Shown piece by piece: positions 26,243-36,384 of a stretch of DNA of 64,000 nucleotides. This DNA comes from Pandoraea anapnoica (GTDB lineage: Bacteria > Pseudomonadota > Gammaproteobacteria > Burkholderiales > Burkholderiaceae), in contig NZ_CABPSP010000017.1 of assembly GCF_902459765.1 (NCBI RefSeq), forward strand, positions 62,001 to 126,000, read 5' to 3'. Position 1 is the stretch's first letter. Each line of letters starts with the position of its first letter. The translations under genes and the position numbers were made by a program. Under the pieces are notes generated by a model. It saw only the letters and a program-made list of their open reading frames with translations. It was not told the origin of the DNA and did no database searches.

Positions 26243-27170
26243 TCTAGTTTCTACGGTGCAATGCCTCCAGGCGCTGCGCCGAAAGTTCTCTCTGCGGCAA
26301 CTCGCAGGGCCTGCGCTGGCAGCCGCGCTGCTTGTCGCGACACCTCTCGCGCACGCCGAACTCTACGGCTACGTCGACGAGAACGGTGTCGCGCATCTCG
26401 CGGCACGCAAGCTCGATGGCCGCTATCGGCTCGTGGTGGGTAATGGTGGCAACGTCGACCTGCGCGCGCAGCAGCAGGGTGCGGTCGTCACCGGTGCAGA
26501 CCGCTCGCGTCTGTACGATGCACTGGCCCGACATCCAAATCTGAAAAAACTCGCACCCGTCATCACGCAGGCAGCGCAGAAGTTTCATGTCGATGCTGCC
26601 TTGCTCAAAGCGGTCATCGCGGCCGAGTCGGGGTTCGATAGTGATGCGGTATCGCCCAAAGGAGCGGTCGGTCTGATGCAGGTGCTGCCGACGACCGGGG
26701 AGCGTTACGGCTTGCGGGCCGATGCGCGCCGCACCGTCGCCGACAAACTCACCGATCCGCGCACCAATGTGCTGACAGGTGCCCGTTATCTGCGTGATCT
26801 GCAAGCGCGTTATCCTGATCGTCTCGAACTGGTGCTCGCCTCGTATAACGCGGGTGAGGGGGCCGTGGCACGTCACGCCGACCAGATTCCGCCATATGCA
26901 GAGACGCGCGATTACGTCGCTGCCGTGCTTGAACTCTATCGACGCTTCAACCCGGAGGGGGGCGACGCCACGCCGGGTAATGGTGTGATCCGCGCGAGCG
27001 GGGGCGGCGGGAGGATTGGCAACGCGCGCGTCAACGGATCGCGCGACGGCCGCATTCACGTCATTCTGGGCGCGCCGCAGGGCCTGCCTGTCGTGCCTGC
27101 TACCATGCCGAACGCGTCGATGCGTGATTCGGCTGCGTCGACACTGTCCTCGCCGCCCGCTACGGACTGA
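26223..27170 (+). CDS. Lytic transglycosylase (SLT domain)
   Basis: Periplasmic peptidoglycan-cleaving enzyme, 315 residues. A signal peptide (LAGPALAAALLVATPLAHA) precedes a short DUF4124-like segment (ELYGYVDENGVAHL). The SLT domain carries the catalytic Glu135 in AAESGFDSDAVSPKGAVGLMQVLP and the ASYNAGEGAV motif. The C-terminal ~70 residues are low-complexity (Gly/Ala/Ser). It overlaps the end of the DUF4399 gene with AAGGTG ahead of the ATG, so the two are probably one operon. Confidence 0.9.
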   Translation: MSKVSNNLVSTVQCLQALRRKFSLRQLAGPALAAALLVATPLAHAELYGYVDENGVAHLAARKLDGRYRLVVGNGGNVDLRAQQQGAVVTGADRSRLYDALARHPNLKKLAPVITQAAQKFHVDAALLKAVIAAESGFDSDAVSPKGAVGLMQVLPTTGERYGLRADARRTVADKLTDPRTNVLTGARYLRDLQARYPDRLELVLASYNAGEGAVARHADQIPPYAETRDYVAAVLELYRRFNPEGGDATPGNGVIRASGGGGRIGNARVNGSRDGRIHVILGAPQGLPVVPATMPNASMRDSAASTLSSPPATD

Positions 27171-27181
27171 GGCATCGGCTA

Positions 27182-27202
27182 ACGCCGCTTGGCGGCGTCT
27201 TC
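27182..27202 (+). terminator. Weak stem-loop after the transglycosylase gene
   Basis: Seven-base arms ACGCCGC / GCGGCGT with a three-base loop, followed by CTTC rather than a T-run, 12 bp past the stop codon. Confidence 0.4.
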
Positions 27203-27424
27203 GGAATCGCCTCCGAAGTCCCGCGTGTCTTCCGGTGGTCGGCTCAGAATTCTCCGAAATCCGTACGGAGTTCCGGCAATTTCGACAGCCGTCGCTCCGA
27301 AATCACGTCTCGCTTTGCCATTCGGACGCGTTTTTGCCGAAATGTGCCGGTGAGCTTGGTATGATCTCGCGGTCAACGTCCACCCGAACTCTCGTCAAAC
27401 GTTCGCAGCAAACCCACAGGTTTT

Positions 27425-29761
27425 ATGGAACAAGTAGAAGATCTCTTTACGCAACCGTCGGATGACGACACGCTAACGCTCGGCGCGTATGCCGAGCGCG
27501 CTTATTTGGACTACGCGATCAGCGTGGTCAAGGGCCGGGCACTACCTGACGTCTGCGACGGCCAGAAGCCGGTGCAGCGCCGCATTCTGTTCGCGATGAA
27601 CGAAATGGGTCTTGCGGCCGATGCCAAGCCGGTCAAGTCGGCGCGCGTCGTCGGCGACGTGCTCGGCAAATTCCACCCGCACGGAGACCAATCCGCGTAC
27701 GACGCGCTGGTGCGTCTCGCGCAGGACTTCTCGATGCGCTATCCGCTCATCGACGGTCAGGGCAATTTCGGCTCGCGCGACGGCGACGGCGCTGCGGCCA
27801 TGCGTTACACAGAAGCCCGTCTGACGCCGATCGCCAAGCTGCTGCTTGATGAAATCGATGCAGGCACCGTCGACTTCGTGCCGAACTACGATGGTTCGAC
27901 CGAAGAGCCGCGTCTGCTGCCGGCGCGCTTGCCGTTCGTATTGCTCAACGGCGCGTCGGGCATTGCCGTAGGTCTCGCGACGGAAATTCCGTCGCACAAC
28001 CTGCGCGAGGTGGCTTCGGCGGCTGTGGCGTTGATCCGCAATCCCAAGATGGACGACGCTGAGTTGATGACTCACGTGCAGGGACCGGATTTCCCCGGCG
28101 GCGGGCAACTGATTTCAAGCGCAGCCGAGATTCGCGCCGCGTATGAGAGCGGACGCGGCAGCCTCAAGATGCGCGCGCGCTGGAAGATCGAAGAAATGGC
28201 GCGCGGCCAGTGGCAGGCGGTGGTGTATGAACTGCCGCCGAATACGTCGGGCCAGAAGGTACTCGAAGAAATTGAGGAGCTGACCAACCCGAAGGTCAAA
28301 CTCGGCAAGAAGTCGCTCACGCCTGAGCAACAGAACCTCAAGCAGTCGATGCTGGCCATGCTCGACGCCGTGCGCGACGAGTCCGGTAAAGACGCACCCG
28401 TGCGTCTGGTGTTCGAACCGAAGTCGAGCCGCATCGATCAGCAGGAATTCATCACGATGCTGCTCGCGCATACGAGCCTGGAGTCGAGCGCATCGGTGAA
28501 CCTCGTGATGGTGGGCGCCGACGGCCGTCCGGGCCAGAAGTCGCTGCGCGACATCATCACCGAGTGGATCGGCTTCCGTTTCGAGACGGTCACGCGTCGC
28601 ACGCGTCACCGTCTGGGCAAGGTCGACGACCGTATCCATATTCTCGAAGGCCGGATGATCGTCTTCCTGAATATCGACGAAGTCATTCGCATCATTCGCG
28701 AGTCCGACGAGCCGAAGGCCGCGCTAATGAGCGCGTTCAAGCTGAGCGAGCGGCAGGCAGAAGACATTCTGGAAATTCGTCTGCGTCAGTTGGCGCGTCT
28801 GGAAGCGATCAAGATCGAGCAGGAACTGACGTCGTTGCGCGACGAGAAGGCAAAGCTCGAAGATCTGCTCGCCAACGAAAGCACGATGAAGCGTCTGATC
28901 ATCAGGGAAATCGAGACCGACGCGAAGCAATTCGGCGACGATCGTCGCACGCTGATTCAGGAAGAGAAGCGTGCGGTCGCGGAAGCCCGCGTGGTTGATG
29001 AGCCGGTGACGGTCGTGGTGTCGGCCAAGGGCTGGGTGCGTGCGCTCAAGGGTCATGGACTTGACGCGCAAGGTTTCTCGTTCAAGCAGGGCGACGCCTT
29101 GTATGGCGCGTTCGAATGCCGCACCGTCGACCCGCTGATCGCGTGGGGTAGCAACGGGCGCGTTTATTCGGTGGCCGTGGCCCAGTTGCCGGGCGGCCGT
29201 GGCGACGGTGTGCCGCTGACGTCGCTCATCGAACTGGAGTCGGGTTCTCGCTTGCTGCACTACTACGCGGCGTCCGGTGACCAGCCGCTGCTGCTCGCGA
29301 CGTCGTCCGGCTTTGGTTTCACGACCAAGCTCGGCGATATGGTGAGCCGTGTGAAGGCAGGCAAGTCGTTCATGACCATCGACGACGGGGCTGAGCCGCT
29401 CGCACCGACGCCGATCTGGCAAGGCGCCAGTGCGGTCGCGTGTCTGTCGAGCGACGGGCGTCTGCTCGTGTTCGGCATGGACGAAATGAAGGCGCTGACG
29501 GGCGGTGGACGCGGCGTGACGTTGATCGGTCTCGAAGCCAAGCAGACGCTGGTGTCGGCCGTGCCGATCAGTGAGGCAGGCGTGACGGTGTACGGCGAAG
29601 TACGCGGCGGCAAGATTCAGTCCGAGACGCTGTCGGGCGCATCACTCGCGCCGAATATCGGCAAGCGTGCGCGCAAGGGTCGCTTGCCGAATGTGAAGTT
29701 TGCGACGTTCAAACCGCGTTCGCTCGAGCCGGTGTTGCCGGCCGCGCCGAAGGCATCCTGA
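27425..29761 (+). CDS. parC: DNA topoisomerase IV subunit A
   Basis: DNA-breaking subunit of topoisomerase IV, 778 residues. The N-terminal breakage-reunion domain has [20 protein letters not shown] and the catalytic Tyr128 in [13 protein letters not shown]. The C-terminal beta-propeller is shorter and lacks a GyrA box, separating it from GyrA. The quinolone-determining segment reads HGDQSAYDA: Gln89 sits where a Ser is usual and Asp93 at the acidic position. ATG at 27425; a TATGAT -10-like element is near 27359. It partners ParE encoded upstream. Confidence 0.96.
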   Translation: MEQVEDLFTQPSDDDTLTLGAYAERAYLDYAISVVKGRALPDVCDGQKPVQRRILFAMNEMGLAADAKPVKSARVVGDVLGKFHPHGDQSAYDALVRLAQDFSMRYPLIDGQGNFGSRDGDGAAAMRYTEARLTPIAKLLLDEIDAGTVDFVPNYDGSTEEPRLLPARLPFVLLNGASGIAVGLATEIPSHNLREVASAAVALIRNPKMDDAELMTHVQGPDFPGGGQLISSAAEIRAAYESGRGSLKMRARWKIEEMARGQWQAVVYELPPNTSGQKVLEEIEELTNPKVKLGKKSLTPEQQNLKQSMLAMLDAVRDESGKDAPVRLVFEPKSSRIDQQEFITMLLAHTSLESSASVNLVMVGADGRPGQKSLRDIITEWIGFRFETVTRRTRHRLGKVDDRIHILEGRMIVFLNIDEVIRIIRESDEPKAALMSAFKLSERQAEDILEIRLRQLARLEAIKIEQELTSLRDEKAKLEDLLANESTMKRLIIREIETDAKQFGDDRRTLIQEEKRAVAEARVVDEPVTVVVSAKGWVRALKGHGLDAQGFSFKQGDALYGAFECRTVDPLIAWGSNGRVYSVAVAQLPGGRGDGVPLTSLIELESGSRLLHYYAASGDQPLLLATSSGFGFTTKLGDMVSRVKAGKSFMTIDDGAEPLAPTPIWQGASAVACLSSDGRLLVFGMDEMKALTGGGRGVTLIGLEAKQTLVSAVPISEAGVTVYGEVRGGKIQSETLSGASLAPNIGKRARKGRLPNVKFATFKPRSLEPVLPAAPKAS

Positions 29762-29772
29762 CGGAGTCCCAC

Positions 29773-30225
29773 ATGAGCGTTTACGCCTTCAGTCTGTTCC
29801 TGCATCTGGTCAGCGTGGCCGTCTGGATTGGTGGGATGTTTTTTGCGCTGGCATGTCTGCGGCCTGCATCGTCGGAGCTGTCGCCGCAGCAGCGTCTGCC
29901 GTTGTGGGAGGCGGCGCTCACACGGTTCTTCACGTGGGTGGGCGTTGCCATCGTGCTGATCCTGCTGTCCGGCGGGCACATGATGATGGGCATGGGCGGT
30001 TTGCATGCCCGCTGGCCTGTGCATGCTATGGCGGGGATCGGCGTGCTGATGATGCTCGTCTTCGGTCACATTCGCTTTGGACTGTTCCCGCGTTTGCAAC
30101 GGGCGGTGCAGGCGCAGTCGTGGCCGGACGGCGCGGCGGCCGTCAACGGTATTCGTCGTCTCGTGATTCTGAATCTCGTGCTGGGGATCGTTGTGATCGG
30201 ACTGGCAGCATCGCTTCGCGGCTGA
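29773..30225 (+). CDS. CopD-family-like membrane protein
   Basis: 150 residues, four predicted hydrophobic segments, starting 11 bp after parC. The opening FSLFLHLVSVAVWIGGMFFALACLRP has the histidine and W-x-GG pattern of the CopD/YkvI-like small membrane proteins. A Met/His-rich stretch (SGGHMMMGMGGLH) could bind copper or haem. Function not established; linkage to parC is probably only transcriptional. Confidence 0.78.
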   Translation: MSVYAFSLFLHLVSVAVWIGGMFFALACLRPASSELSPQQRLPLWEAALTRFFTWVGVAIVLILLSGGHMMMGMGGLHARWPVHAMAGIGVLMMLVFGHIRFGLFPRLQRAVQAQSWPDGAAAVNGIRRLVILNLVLGIVVIGLAASLRG

Positions 30226-30252
30226 CAGCTGTGATCGTGTGATCGCAGCGAC

Positions 30253-31173
30253 TCACATTGGCCGGGTTTCGTCGTTGACGGTCCCGGCCACCTCATGACA
30301 CAGGGCGACGAACGCTTGCACGAGCGGGCTGTTGTCGTCGCGGCGCTTGCCAAGTAGCAGCGCAGAGTGCGCATCCGGTTCGCTGAAGTCCATGAAATGC
30401 GCGCCTTCGATCTGAATGCACCGCACGGCGGCTGGTAGCACGGCAACGCCCAATCCACTTGCCGCGAGGGCGACGATGGTCGTCGACTCGCGCGCCTCCT
30501 GAACGACACGCGGAGTAAAACCCGCGCGCTCGCACATCCTCCGAATCTGCCCATCGACCGCCGTACCCACGCCGTTGGGATGCATGATGAACGCTTCGTT
30601 GGCCAGATCGGCAATCGACACGCTGGCGTGCTTTGCCAGCGCATGCCCCTGATGTAGAACGACGACCAGCGCCTCGTCGATCAACGTCTCGAAACTGAGT
30701 CCCGTCACCGGTGGCGCGTTCTCTGCCTGACGGAGTAAACCGATGTCCAGCGTCCGTTCGATGAGGGCTTCCCGTTGGTGTTCCGACGGTGCCTCACTGA
30801 GCGTCAGCGTCACGCGCGGATAACGCTGACGGTAGGTCGTCAGTACGCGTTTCATCAGGTTAGTCATGGGCGCCGAGGTCGTGAACGCGATCCGCAACTC
30901 CCCGGCATCGAGCCCGGCGATTTGCTGCACTTCGAGACGAGCTGCTTCGGCATCGGCAAGAATCTGGCGTGCACGCACAAGAAACGCGCGTCCGGCCGGT
31001 GTCAGAAAGACGCGTCGTTGCGAGCGCTCGAAGAGCGGCACGCCCAATTCATCCTCAAGCGCGCGGATCTGCATCGACAGCGGTGGCTGCCCGATGTTAA
31101 GGCGCTGCGCGGCCCGGCTGAAATGCAGTTCCTCGGCGACAGTCACGAAGTAGCGAAGGTGACGCAGTTCCAT
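30253..31173 (-). CDS. LysR-family transcriptional regulator
   Basis: 306 residues. N-terminal winged helix (MELRHLRYFVTVAEELHFSRAA, then GQPPLSMQIRALEDELGVPLFER) and effector domain (LRIAFTTSAPMTNLMKRVL). It is divergent from an MFS transporter gene across a 131-bp AT-rich spacer, the usual arrangement for a LysR protein controlling its neighbour. Resembles the aromatic/chloroaromatic-type LysR group in its start (inference), but the ligand is unknown. Confidence 0.93.
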   Translation of the reverse strand: MELRHLRYFVTVAEELHFSRAAQRLNIGQPPLSMQIRALEDELGVPLFERSQRRVFLTPAGRAFLVRARQILADAEAARLEVQQIAGLDAGELRIAFTTSAPMTNLMKRVLTTYRQRYPRVTLTLSEAPSEHQREALIERTLDIGLLRQAENAPPVTGLSFETLIDEALVVVLHQGHALAKHASVSIADLANEAFIMHPNGVGTAVDGQIRRMCERAGFTPRVVQEARESTTIVALAASGLGVAVLPAAVRCIQIEGAHFMDFSEPDAHSALLLGKRRDDNSPLVQAFVALCHEVAGTVNDETRPM

Positions 31174-31304
31174 TCCTCAGTCCTAGATTGATCTGTTTTA
31201 TATATGGAAATAAGGCTTAAATATATATTGGACGCGAGGTAACGGCAAACCTATCATTCGTCCTATACATTTCACCCTTGGTTCGCGCGAGGCGAGCCAG
31301 CGTC
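31174..31304. promoter_or_regulatory. AT-rich divergent promoter region between LysR and MFS genes
   Basis: The spacer is much more AT-rich than its surroundings, with TTTTATATATGG (around 31196-31207) and the perfect palindrome AATATATATT (31220-31229). LysR proteins usually bind such divergent spacers; I could not define a unique T-N11-A box. Confidence 0.5.
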
Positions 31305-32582
31305 ATGGCATCAACCAACTCCCTACCTTTGTCTTCCCGCGGTGCGTCCGCCGCTAGTGCGTCTGCCCCGAAGCTACCGGCGGGCGTTGCGCGCGGCACG
31401 CGCGAATACGCCGTCATCAGCCGCGCCCTGTTCTTCGGTGGTTTTTCGACGTTCGCACAGCTTTACTGCATGCAATCGCTGCTGCCCTTGCTGACGACCA
31501 CGTTCGGCATTAGCCCGGCGCAGGCCAGTTGGTCCGTATCTGCGGCCACGATGATGATGGCGCTCGGTTTGCTCGTGACGTGTGTCGCGGCCGATCGCGT
31601 GAGCCGTAAGCGGATGATGACGATTGCGTTGCTCAGTTCTTCCGTCCTGACGCTGGCCAGCGCATTCTCGACGAACTTCGAGACCATCGTGATTCTGGCG
31701 GCGCTCAAGGGGCTGGCCTTGTCCGGACTACCGGCAATCGCCATGGCGTATCTGAGCGAGGAAATCGATCAGCGCTCGCTCGGCATGTCGATGGGGCTCT
31801 ATATTGGCGGCAACATCCTTGGCGGGATGGCCGGTCGAGTGATGGCGGCGTTTGTTGCTGACATGTTCTCGTGGCGCGTGTCGGTGGGTTTGATCGGGCT
31901 CGTCTGCCTCGCCATGGGCCTTGAGTTTGCCCGGAGCCTGCCGCATTCGCGTCGCTTTACCCCGCGTCATATGACGGTGCGCGAAGCGCTCGGGCATGCA
32001 CGCCGACATCTGAGTGACCCGGCGTTGCTCGGTCTGTACCTTTTCGCGGGCCTGATGATGGGCAGTTTCGTCAGCGTCTACAACTATCTCGGGTTCTACT
32101 TGTCGGCGCCGCCGTTTCATCTGCCGCATGCGGCCATCGGCGCGATTTTCACGATGTACCTGATCGGCGTCGTGGGTTCGTTCATCGCAGGGCCGCTGTC
32201 GGATCGCGTGGGACGCCCCCGTCTATTGTGGGCGCTCGTTGCACTGGCGATGGTGGGGCTATTCGCGATGCTCGCGTCGCAAGTGTCCGGGGTGGTGATC
32301 GGTCTGGCGATCTTCACGTTCGGCTTCTTCGGTGCGCACACCGTGGCCAGTAGCTGGGTCGGGCGACGTGCTACAGAAGGGCGGGCGATAGCGTCCGCGT
32401 TGTACCTGTTCTTCTACTATCTGGGGTCTAGCCTACTGGGCAGCTTCTCGGGCGTCATGCTGAAGTCGCATGGCTGGCATGGCGTGGTCGCGTTGCTGTC
32501 GGTGGCCGTGGTGCTGTCGCTGGGCGTGGCGATTGCCATGCGCCGCGCGTACGGCAACGGCAAGCCATCCGCCGTCGCTTAG
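31305..32582 (+). CDS. MFS transporter (YnfM/arabinose-efflux-like)
   Basis: Secondary transporter of the major facilitator superfamily, 425 residues with about 12 hydrophobic segments. The cytoplasmic loop between segments 2 and 3 reads ADRVSRKRMM, and the second-half equivalent is GPLSDRVGRPRLLW. ATG at 31305, preceded by GAGGCGAG; a TTG start 27 bp upstream is less likely. Probably an efflux pump regulated by the divergent LysR gene; substrate unknown. Confidence 0.9.
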   Translation: MASTNSLPLSSRGASAASASAPKLPAGVARGTREYAVISRALFFGGFSTFAQLYCMQSLLPLLTTTFGISPAQASWSVSAATMMMALGLLVTCVAADRVSRKRMMTIALLSSSVLTLASAFSTNFETIVILAALKGLALSGLPAIAMAYLSEEIDQRSLGMSMGLYIGGNILGGMAGRVMAAFVADMFSWRVSVGLIGLVCLAMGLEFARSLPHSRRFTPRHMTVREALGHARRHLSDPALLGLYLFAGLMMGSFVSVYNYLGFYLSAPPFHLPHAAIGAIFTMYLIGVVGSFIAGPLSDRVGRPRLLWALVALAMVGLFAMLASQVSGVVIGLAIFTFGFFGAHTVASSWVGRRATEGRAIASALYLFFYYLGSSLLGSFSGVMLKSHGWHGVVALLSVAVVLSLGVAIAMRRAYGNGKPSAVA

Positions 32583-32610
32583 CCGATTTCGTTTCACCCG
32601 CATCCCCAAA

Positions 32611-32648
32611 AAACAACAGCCACCCTCGGGTGGCTGTTGTCGTTTTCG
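32611..32648. terminator. Bidirectional terminator between MFS and RidA genes
   Basis: Perfect 12-bp stem ACAACAGCCACC (32613-32624) / GGTGGCTGTTGT (32629-32640) with loop CTCG. Rightward it is followed by CGTTTTCG; leftward by TTTTTTGGGG. It separates convergent genes. Confidence 0.9.
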
Positions 32649-32738
32649 ACGCAAGTGACCGCGAACGTCGGCTAGGCCGCAATTTGCACCACGCAGATTC
32701 GCGTGATGCAAACGATCACCCACGTACGCAGCGTGCCG

Positions 32739-33194
32739 TCAGGCAAGTTCGGCGATCAGTTCGATTTCGACGCACGCGCCCAGCGGAATCTGCGCCACGC
32801 CGAAGGCCGAGCGGGCGTGCTTGCCTGCGTCGCCGAAGACTTCGCCGAACAGTTCCGATGCACCGTTCGTCACCAGATGCTGCTCGGTGAATTCCTGCGT
32901 CGAGTTGACGAGGCTCATCAGCTTCACAATGCGCTTGACCTTGTTCAGGTCGCCCGTGTGGGCGTGCAACGTGGCGATCAGTTCGATGGCGGCGGCTCGC
33001 GCCGCAGCCTTGCCGTCTTCGACGCTGACGTCCTGACCGAGCTTGCCGGTCCAGATCTTGCCGTCCTTCTTGGGCAGGTGGCCCGAGAGGAACACGGTGT
33101 TGCCGGTCTGGGCGGCCATCACGTACGCGGCGGCGGGGGTGGCGGACGACGGCAGCTCGATACCCAATTGCTTCAGTTTGTCGTAGACGGACAT
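32739..33194 (-). CDS. RidA-family protein (YjgH-type)
   Basis: 151-residue member of the Rid (YjgF/YER057c/UK114) superfamily. Classical RidA hydrolyses reactive enamines and imines released by PLP enzymes. Visible blocks: GNTVFLSGHLPKKDGKIWTGKLGQDV and FGVAQIPLGACVEIELIAEL. The arginine that binds the substrate carboxylate in RidA is not present at the corresponding GACVEI site, as in several non-RidA subgroups. It follows the aminotransferase gene by 62 bp in the same direction, a functionally sensible pairing. Confidence 0.9.
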   Translation of the reverse strand: MSVYDKLKQLGIELPSSATPAAAYVMAAQTGNTVFLSGHLPKKDGKIWTGKLGQDVSVEDGKAAARAAAIELIATLHAHTGDLNKVKRIVKLMSLVNSTQEFTEQHLVTNGASELFGEVFGDAGKHARSAFGVAQIPLGACVEIELIAELA

Positions 33195-33256
33195 GTACGG
33201 CTTCCTTGCAAATTCGTTAATGGTTCAAATCACGGATCATCGAATCCGATGACGGA

Positions 33257-34447
33257 TCAGGCGGCGCGTCGCGTGAGCGCGTCGGCAATCAGCGCGCCAA
33301 GACGCGCGACACCGATTTCGATTTTCTCGGGCGGCACCGTGACGAATGACAGTCGAAGCGTATTCGATTGCGGCGTCCCCACATAGAAGGGCGCGCCGGG
33401 CACGAACGCGACATTCTGTGCGATCGCTTTTTCCAGCAACTGCATGGTGTCGATGCCTGCGGGCAATGTCAACCAGATGAACATGCCGCCTGCGGGCGTG
33501 GTCCATGTGGCGTCGGCTGGCATGTGCTTCTTCAGCGAAGCGAGCATGGCCTGCGCCTGTGCGGCGTAGAGCGTGCGAATCGACGGGATGTGCGTGTCGA
33601 GAAAGCCATCCTTGACCACTTCGTATGCGATGCGTTGCGTCAGGCTGGGCGTATGCAGATCGGCGGCCTGCTTGGCCTGCACGAGCTTGGCGATCACCGC
33701 CTTCGGGCCGATGATGAAACCGAGTCGCAACCCGGGCGCGAGCACCTTGGAGAACGATCCCATGTACAGCACATGCTCTGGCGCGAGCGACATGAGGCTC
33801 GGCAAACGCTGGCCTTCGTAGTCGAGTTCGCCATAGGGATCATCTTCGATGATGGCCAGGCCGTCACGTTTGGCGATGGTGGCCAGCGCCTCGCGGCGTG
33901 CCATCGGCAGACGTCGTCCCGTCGGGTTCTGGAAGTTCGGCATGGCGTACAGGAAGCGCGCGCCTGCCACCAGTTCCGGCGTCAGTGCCTCGGGCAGCAG
34001 GCCGTGATCGTCTGTCGGCACCGGTACGTACTTCGGTGCGAACAGCGAAAACGATTGCAGTGCGCCCAGATAGCTCGGTGCCTCGACAAGGACGCGGCTG
34101 CCCTCGTCGATGAAGATCTTGCCGATCAGATCGAGACCTTGCTGCGAGCCGGTGGTGATCAGTACGTTCTCAGGCGCAACCGTCAGGCCGTCGCGTGAGT
34201 AGCGCTTGGCGACCCATTCGCGCAGGGGCGCGAAGCCTTCTGTCGCACTGTATTGCAGCGCCGCTTGCGGCGATTCAGTCAGGACGCGATCAGCGGCGGC
34301 CCGCATTTGTGCGACGGGAAACGTGGCGGGCGAGGGCAGGCCGCCAGCAAAGGAAATGACGTCCGGGCGCTCGGTTACCTTGAGAATCTCGCGAATGGCC
34401 GAGCTGGTCAGATTGCGGGCGCGTTCGGAATATTGCCAATCGTGCAT
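33257..34447 (-). CDS. PLP-dependent aminotransferase (class I/II, LysN-like)
   Basis: 396 residues from the ATG at 34447. Fold-type I aminotransferase related to 2-aminoadipate transaminases and the catalytic part of MocR proteins: VISFAGGLPSPATFP, TTGSQQGLDLIGKIF, and the PLP lysine in MGSFSKVLAPGLRLGF. C-terminal PAGGMFIWLTLP is typical. Substrate unknown (aromatic, branched or aminoadipate). Lies between an EamA transporter gene and RidA in one leftward string. Confidence 0.92.
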   Translation of the reverse strand: MHDWQYSERARNLTSSAIREILKVTERPDVISFAGGLPSPATFPVAQMRAAADRVLTESPQAALQYSATEGFAPLREWVAKRYSRDGLTVAPENVLITTGSQQGLDLIGKIFIDEGSRVLVEAPSYLGALQSFSLFAPKYVPVPTDDHGLLPEALTPELVAGARFLYAMPNFQNPTGRRLPMARREALATIAKRDGLAIIEDDPYGELDYEGQRLPSLMSLAPEHVLYMGSFSKVLAPGLRLGFIIGPKAVIAKLVQAKQAADLHTPSLTQRIAYEVVKDGFLDTHIPSIRTLYAAQAQAMLASLKKHMPADATWTTPAGGMFIWLTLPAGIDTMQLLEKAIAQNVAFVPGAPFYVGTPQSNTLRLSFVTVPPEKIEIGVARLGALIADALTRRAA

Positions 34448-34588
34448 GATGGTCTCGCTTTGAGAGTGCGGCCTTTTCTGAGCGGCCGCGAGTATCGAGC
34501 GTTGCGGGTGCCGGGCGCGTGAAGGCAGGCGCAACGTCAGGGGGCTGACCCATCGCGGCGCAGGGATCGCATGCGCCGCGACGTGTCG

Positions 34589-35485
34589 TCAGACCGGTTT
34601 GCCCGTGAGTCGCGAGGCGCCGATCTTCATGTTTTTGCCGAGTGCGATGGTCAGTACGACACCGGCGGCAAACAGCCAGGTGACCGCATCGACTTGTTCG
34701 CCGAAAAAGAGCGCGGACAACGCAATCGTGAAGAAAATCTGAAGCAATTGTACTTGGCCCACGCGCGCGATTCCGCCCATGGCGAGACCGGCATACCAGG
34801 CGAAGAAGCCGATGAACTGCGAGAAGAGGGTGACGTAGGCGAACGCGCCCCAGGCTTTGCCGCTCACAGGCCACGGCTGCTGCCACGCGAGCCAGCCGAC
34901 CGGCACCAGCAACACCGGTGCGCAGACGACGAGTGCCCAGCAGATCACTTGCCAGCCGCCCATGTCGCGCGCGAGCTTGCCGCCCTCTGCATAACCCAGC
35001 GCGCCAATGACGACGGCCAGCAGCATCAGTCCGTCCGCTGCATGCAGGCTACCGCCACCGGCACGAAGCGCGAAGGCAATGACGAGGGCGCTGCCGAGCA
35101 GGGCAAACACCCAGAAGCCACGCGAAGGACGTTCGCCACCCAGCCAATAAGCGTAGATCGCGACGAAGAAGGGCTGCAGGCCGTTGACCACCGCCCCGTG
35201 GGACGCGGGGATGGTTTTCATGGCCCACGCCGAGAAAACGGGGAAGGCGATGATCACGCCGAGCGACGTGATGGCCAGACTCTTGACCTGCGGCCACGTC
35301 GGCCACGGTTCCTTGCGCCACCAGAGCAGCGCGCCCGCGAAGACGGCCGCAACCAGCGCGCGTCCCAGTCCGTTGAGCAGCGGATTGACTTCCGCCACGA
35401 CGATGCGCGTCATGGGCAACGTCAGACTGAAGATGAGCACGCCGATCAATCCGATCAGCATGCCCCGGGATTCGCGCGAATTCAT
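34589..35485 (-). CDS. EamA/DMT-family transporter
   Basis: 298 residues with about ten hydrophobic segments, two EamA repeats (LIGVLIFSLTLPMTRIVV...; VVIGALGYAEGGKLARDMGG...). Members often export amino acids or metabolites. The ATG at 35485 has GAGGCGA nearby. The frame remains open far upstream into the next gene, but that part is antisense shadow. Placement beside an aminotransferase and RidA suggests export of an amino acid or related product (inference). Confidence 0.9.
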   Translation of the reverse strand: MNSRESRGMLIGLIGVLIFSLTLPMTRIVVAEVNPLLNGLGRALVAAVFAGALLWWRKEPWPTWPQVKSLAITSLGVIIAFPVFSAWAMKTIPASHGAVVNGLQPFFVAIYAYWLGGERPSRGFWVFALLGSALVIAFALRAGGGSLHAADGLMLLAVVIGALGYAEGGKLARDMGGWQVICWALVVCAPVLLVPVGWLAWQQPWPVSGKAWGAFAYVTLFSQFIGFFAWYAGLAMGGIARVGQVQLLQIFFTIALSALFFGEQVDAVTWLFAAGVVLTIALGKNMKIGASRLTGKPV

Positions 35486-35562
35486 GGTGTCGCCTCGTGG
35501 TTCTCTGTTTCTATGTTGTCCGCCCGCCATGCACTGTGCCGGGCGTTGGGATCGGTCGCGGC

Positions 35563-36249
35563 CTAACGCAAGGTGCGCGGGCCGTTGGGGGTTTCGATTT
35601 CTGCGGCGAGCGACGGCTCGACCAGCGTCGCTTCGACGTTGACGAGGGCATCGGCACCCAACCACTGCAATTGTTCTGCGATCACCGTCGCCTGCGGATG
35701 GAACCCCCGCAGCGTGATGATGGCGCAATCCGCGGGCGGCAACGCATCTGCCGGATGTTGAGGCGAATCCCACTGGATCAGCGTAGGCAGCAGACCCTGC
35801 CCCGCGCCTTGCCACGACGGCAGACTACCGTCGTCGGGCACCCCGATCTGCCAGGTCAGTGCGCCGCGCTGCATCGCAATCGCGGGGGCGAGACGTTGCG
35901 GATACTGTGCCTGCCAGCGCGGCAGCGAGCGCGGACGCTCGACGCGCGCAACCCAGTTCGCCAGGTACGGACCGCGCGCGAGGCGCGCCCGAACGGTTTC
36001 GTCGTCGAGTCCGAACCAGCGCGCACGGCCCGGTGCGGGTGCTTCCGGATCGATCGCGATGATCTCCAGATAGGCGCCGCCCCACAGACCCAGCAAACTG
36101 TTGTGCGTCCCCATGCGTGCGTGCTTCCCACCGCGTTGCGGCACGACATCCGTGAGGCCGAGTTGCTCGATGACGTGCGCTTCGCCCGCTTCCAGCGTTT
36201 CTGCGGCGACGACAAGATGGTCCAGTTTCAGGGCGTGAGGTGCGGTCAT
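35563..36249 (-). CDS. VOC-superfamily (glyoxalase-like) protein
   Basis: 228 residues from the ATG at 36249 (MTAPHALKLDHLVVAAETLE). The opening DHLVVAA with histidine, GGKHARMGTHNSLLGLWGGAYLEIIAIDP and the later Glu-rich strand match a glyoxalase-like domain of the VOC fold, which binds a divalent metal with His/Glu residues. Substrate unknown. It is 77 bp upstream of the EamA gene in the same direction. Confidence 0.85.
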   Translation of the reverse strand: MTAPHALKLDHLVVAAETLEAGEAHVIEQLGLTDVVPQRGGKHARMGTHNSLLGLWGGAYLEIIAIDPEAPAPGRARWFGLDDETVRARLARGPYLANWVARVERPRSLPRWQAQYPQRLAPAIAMQRGALTWQIGVPDDGSLPSWQGAGQGLLPTLIQWDSPQHPADALPPADCAIITLRGFHPQATVIAEQLQWLGADALVNVEATLVEPSLAAEIETPNGPRTLR

Positions 36250-36384
36250 GTTCGGTTCGGGCAGCAAAGACGGGCGACAAAAAACGATAGCTTACTCTGC
36301 CTGCGCGCCGATGCCGCGTCTTCCGAGGCCTGTATCTGCAAGGTTCGGCCGGAGCGGTCAGCAGCACGACATGCGCGTACAGTG

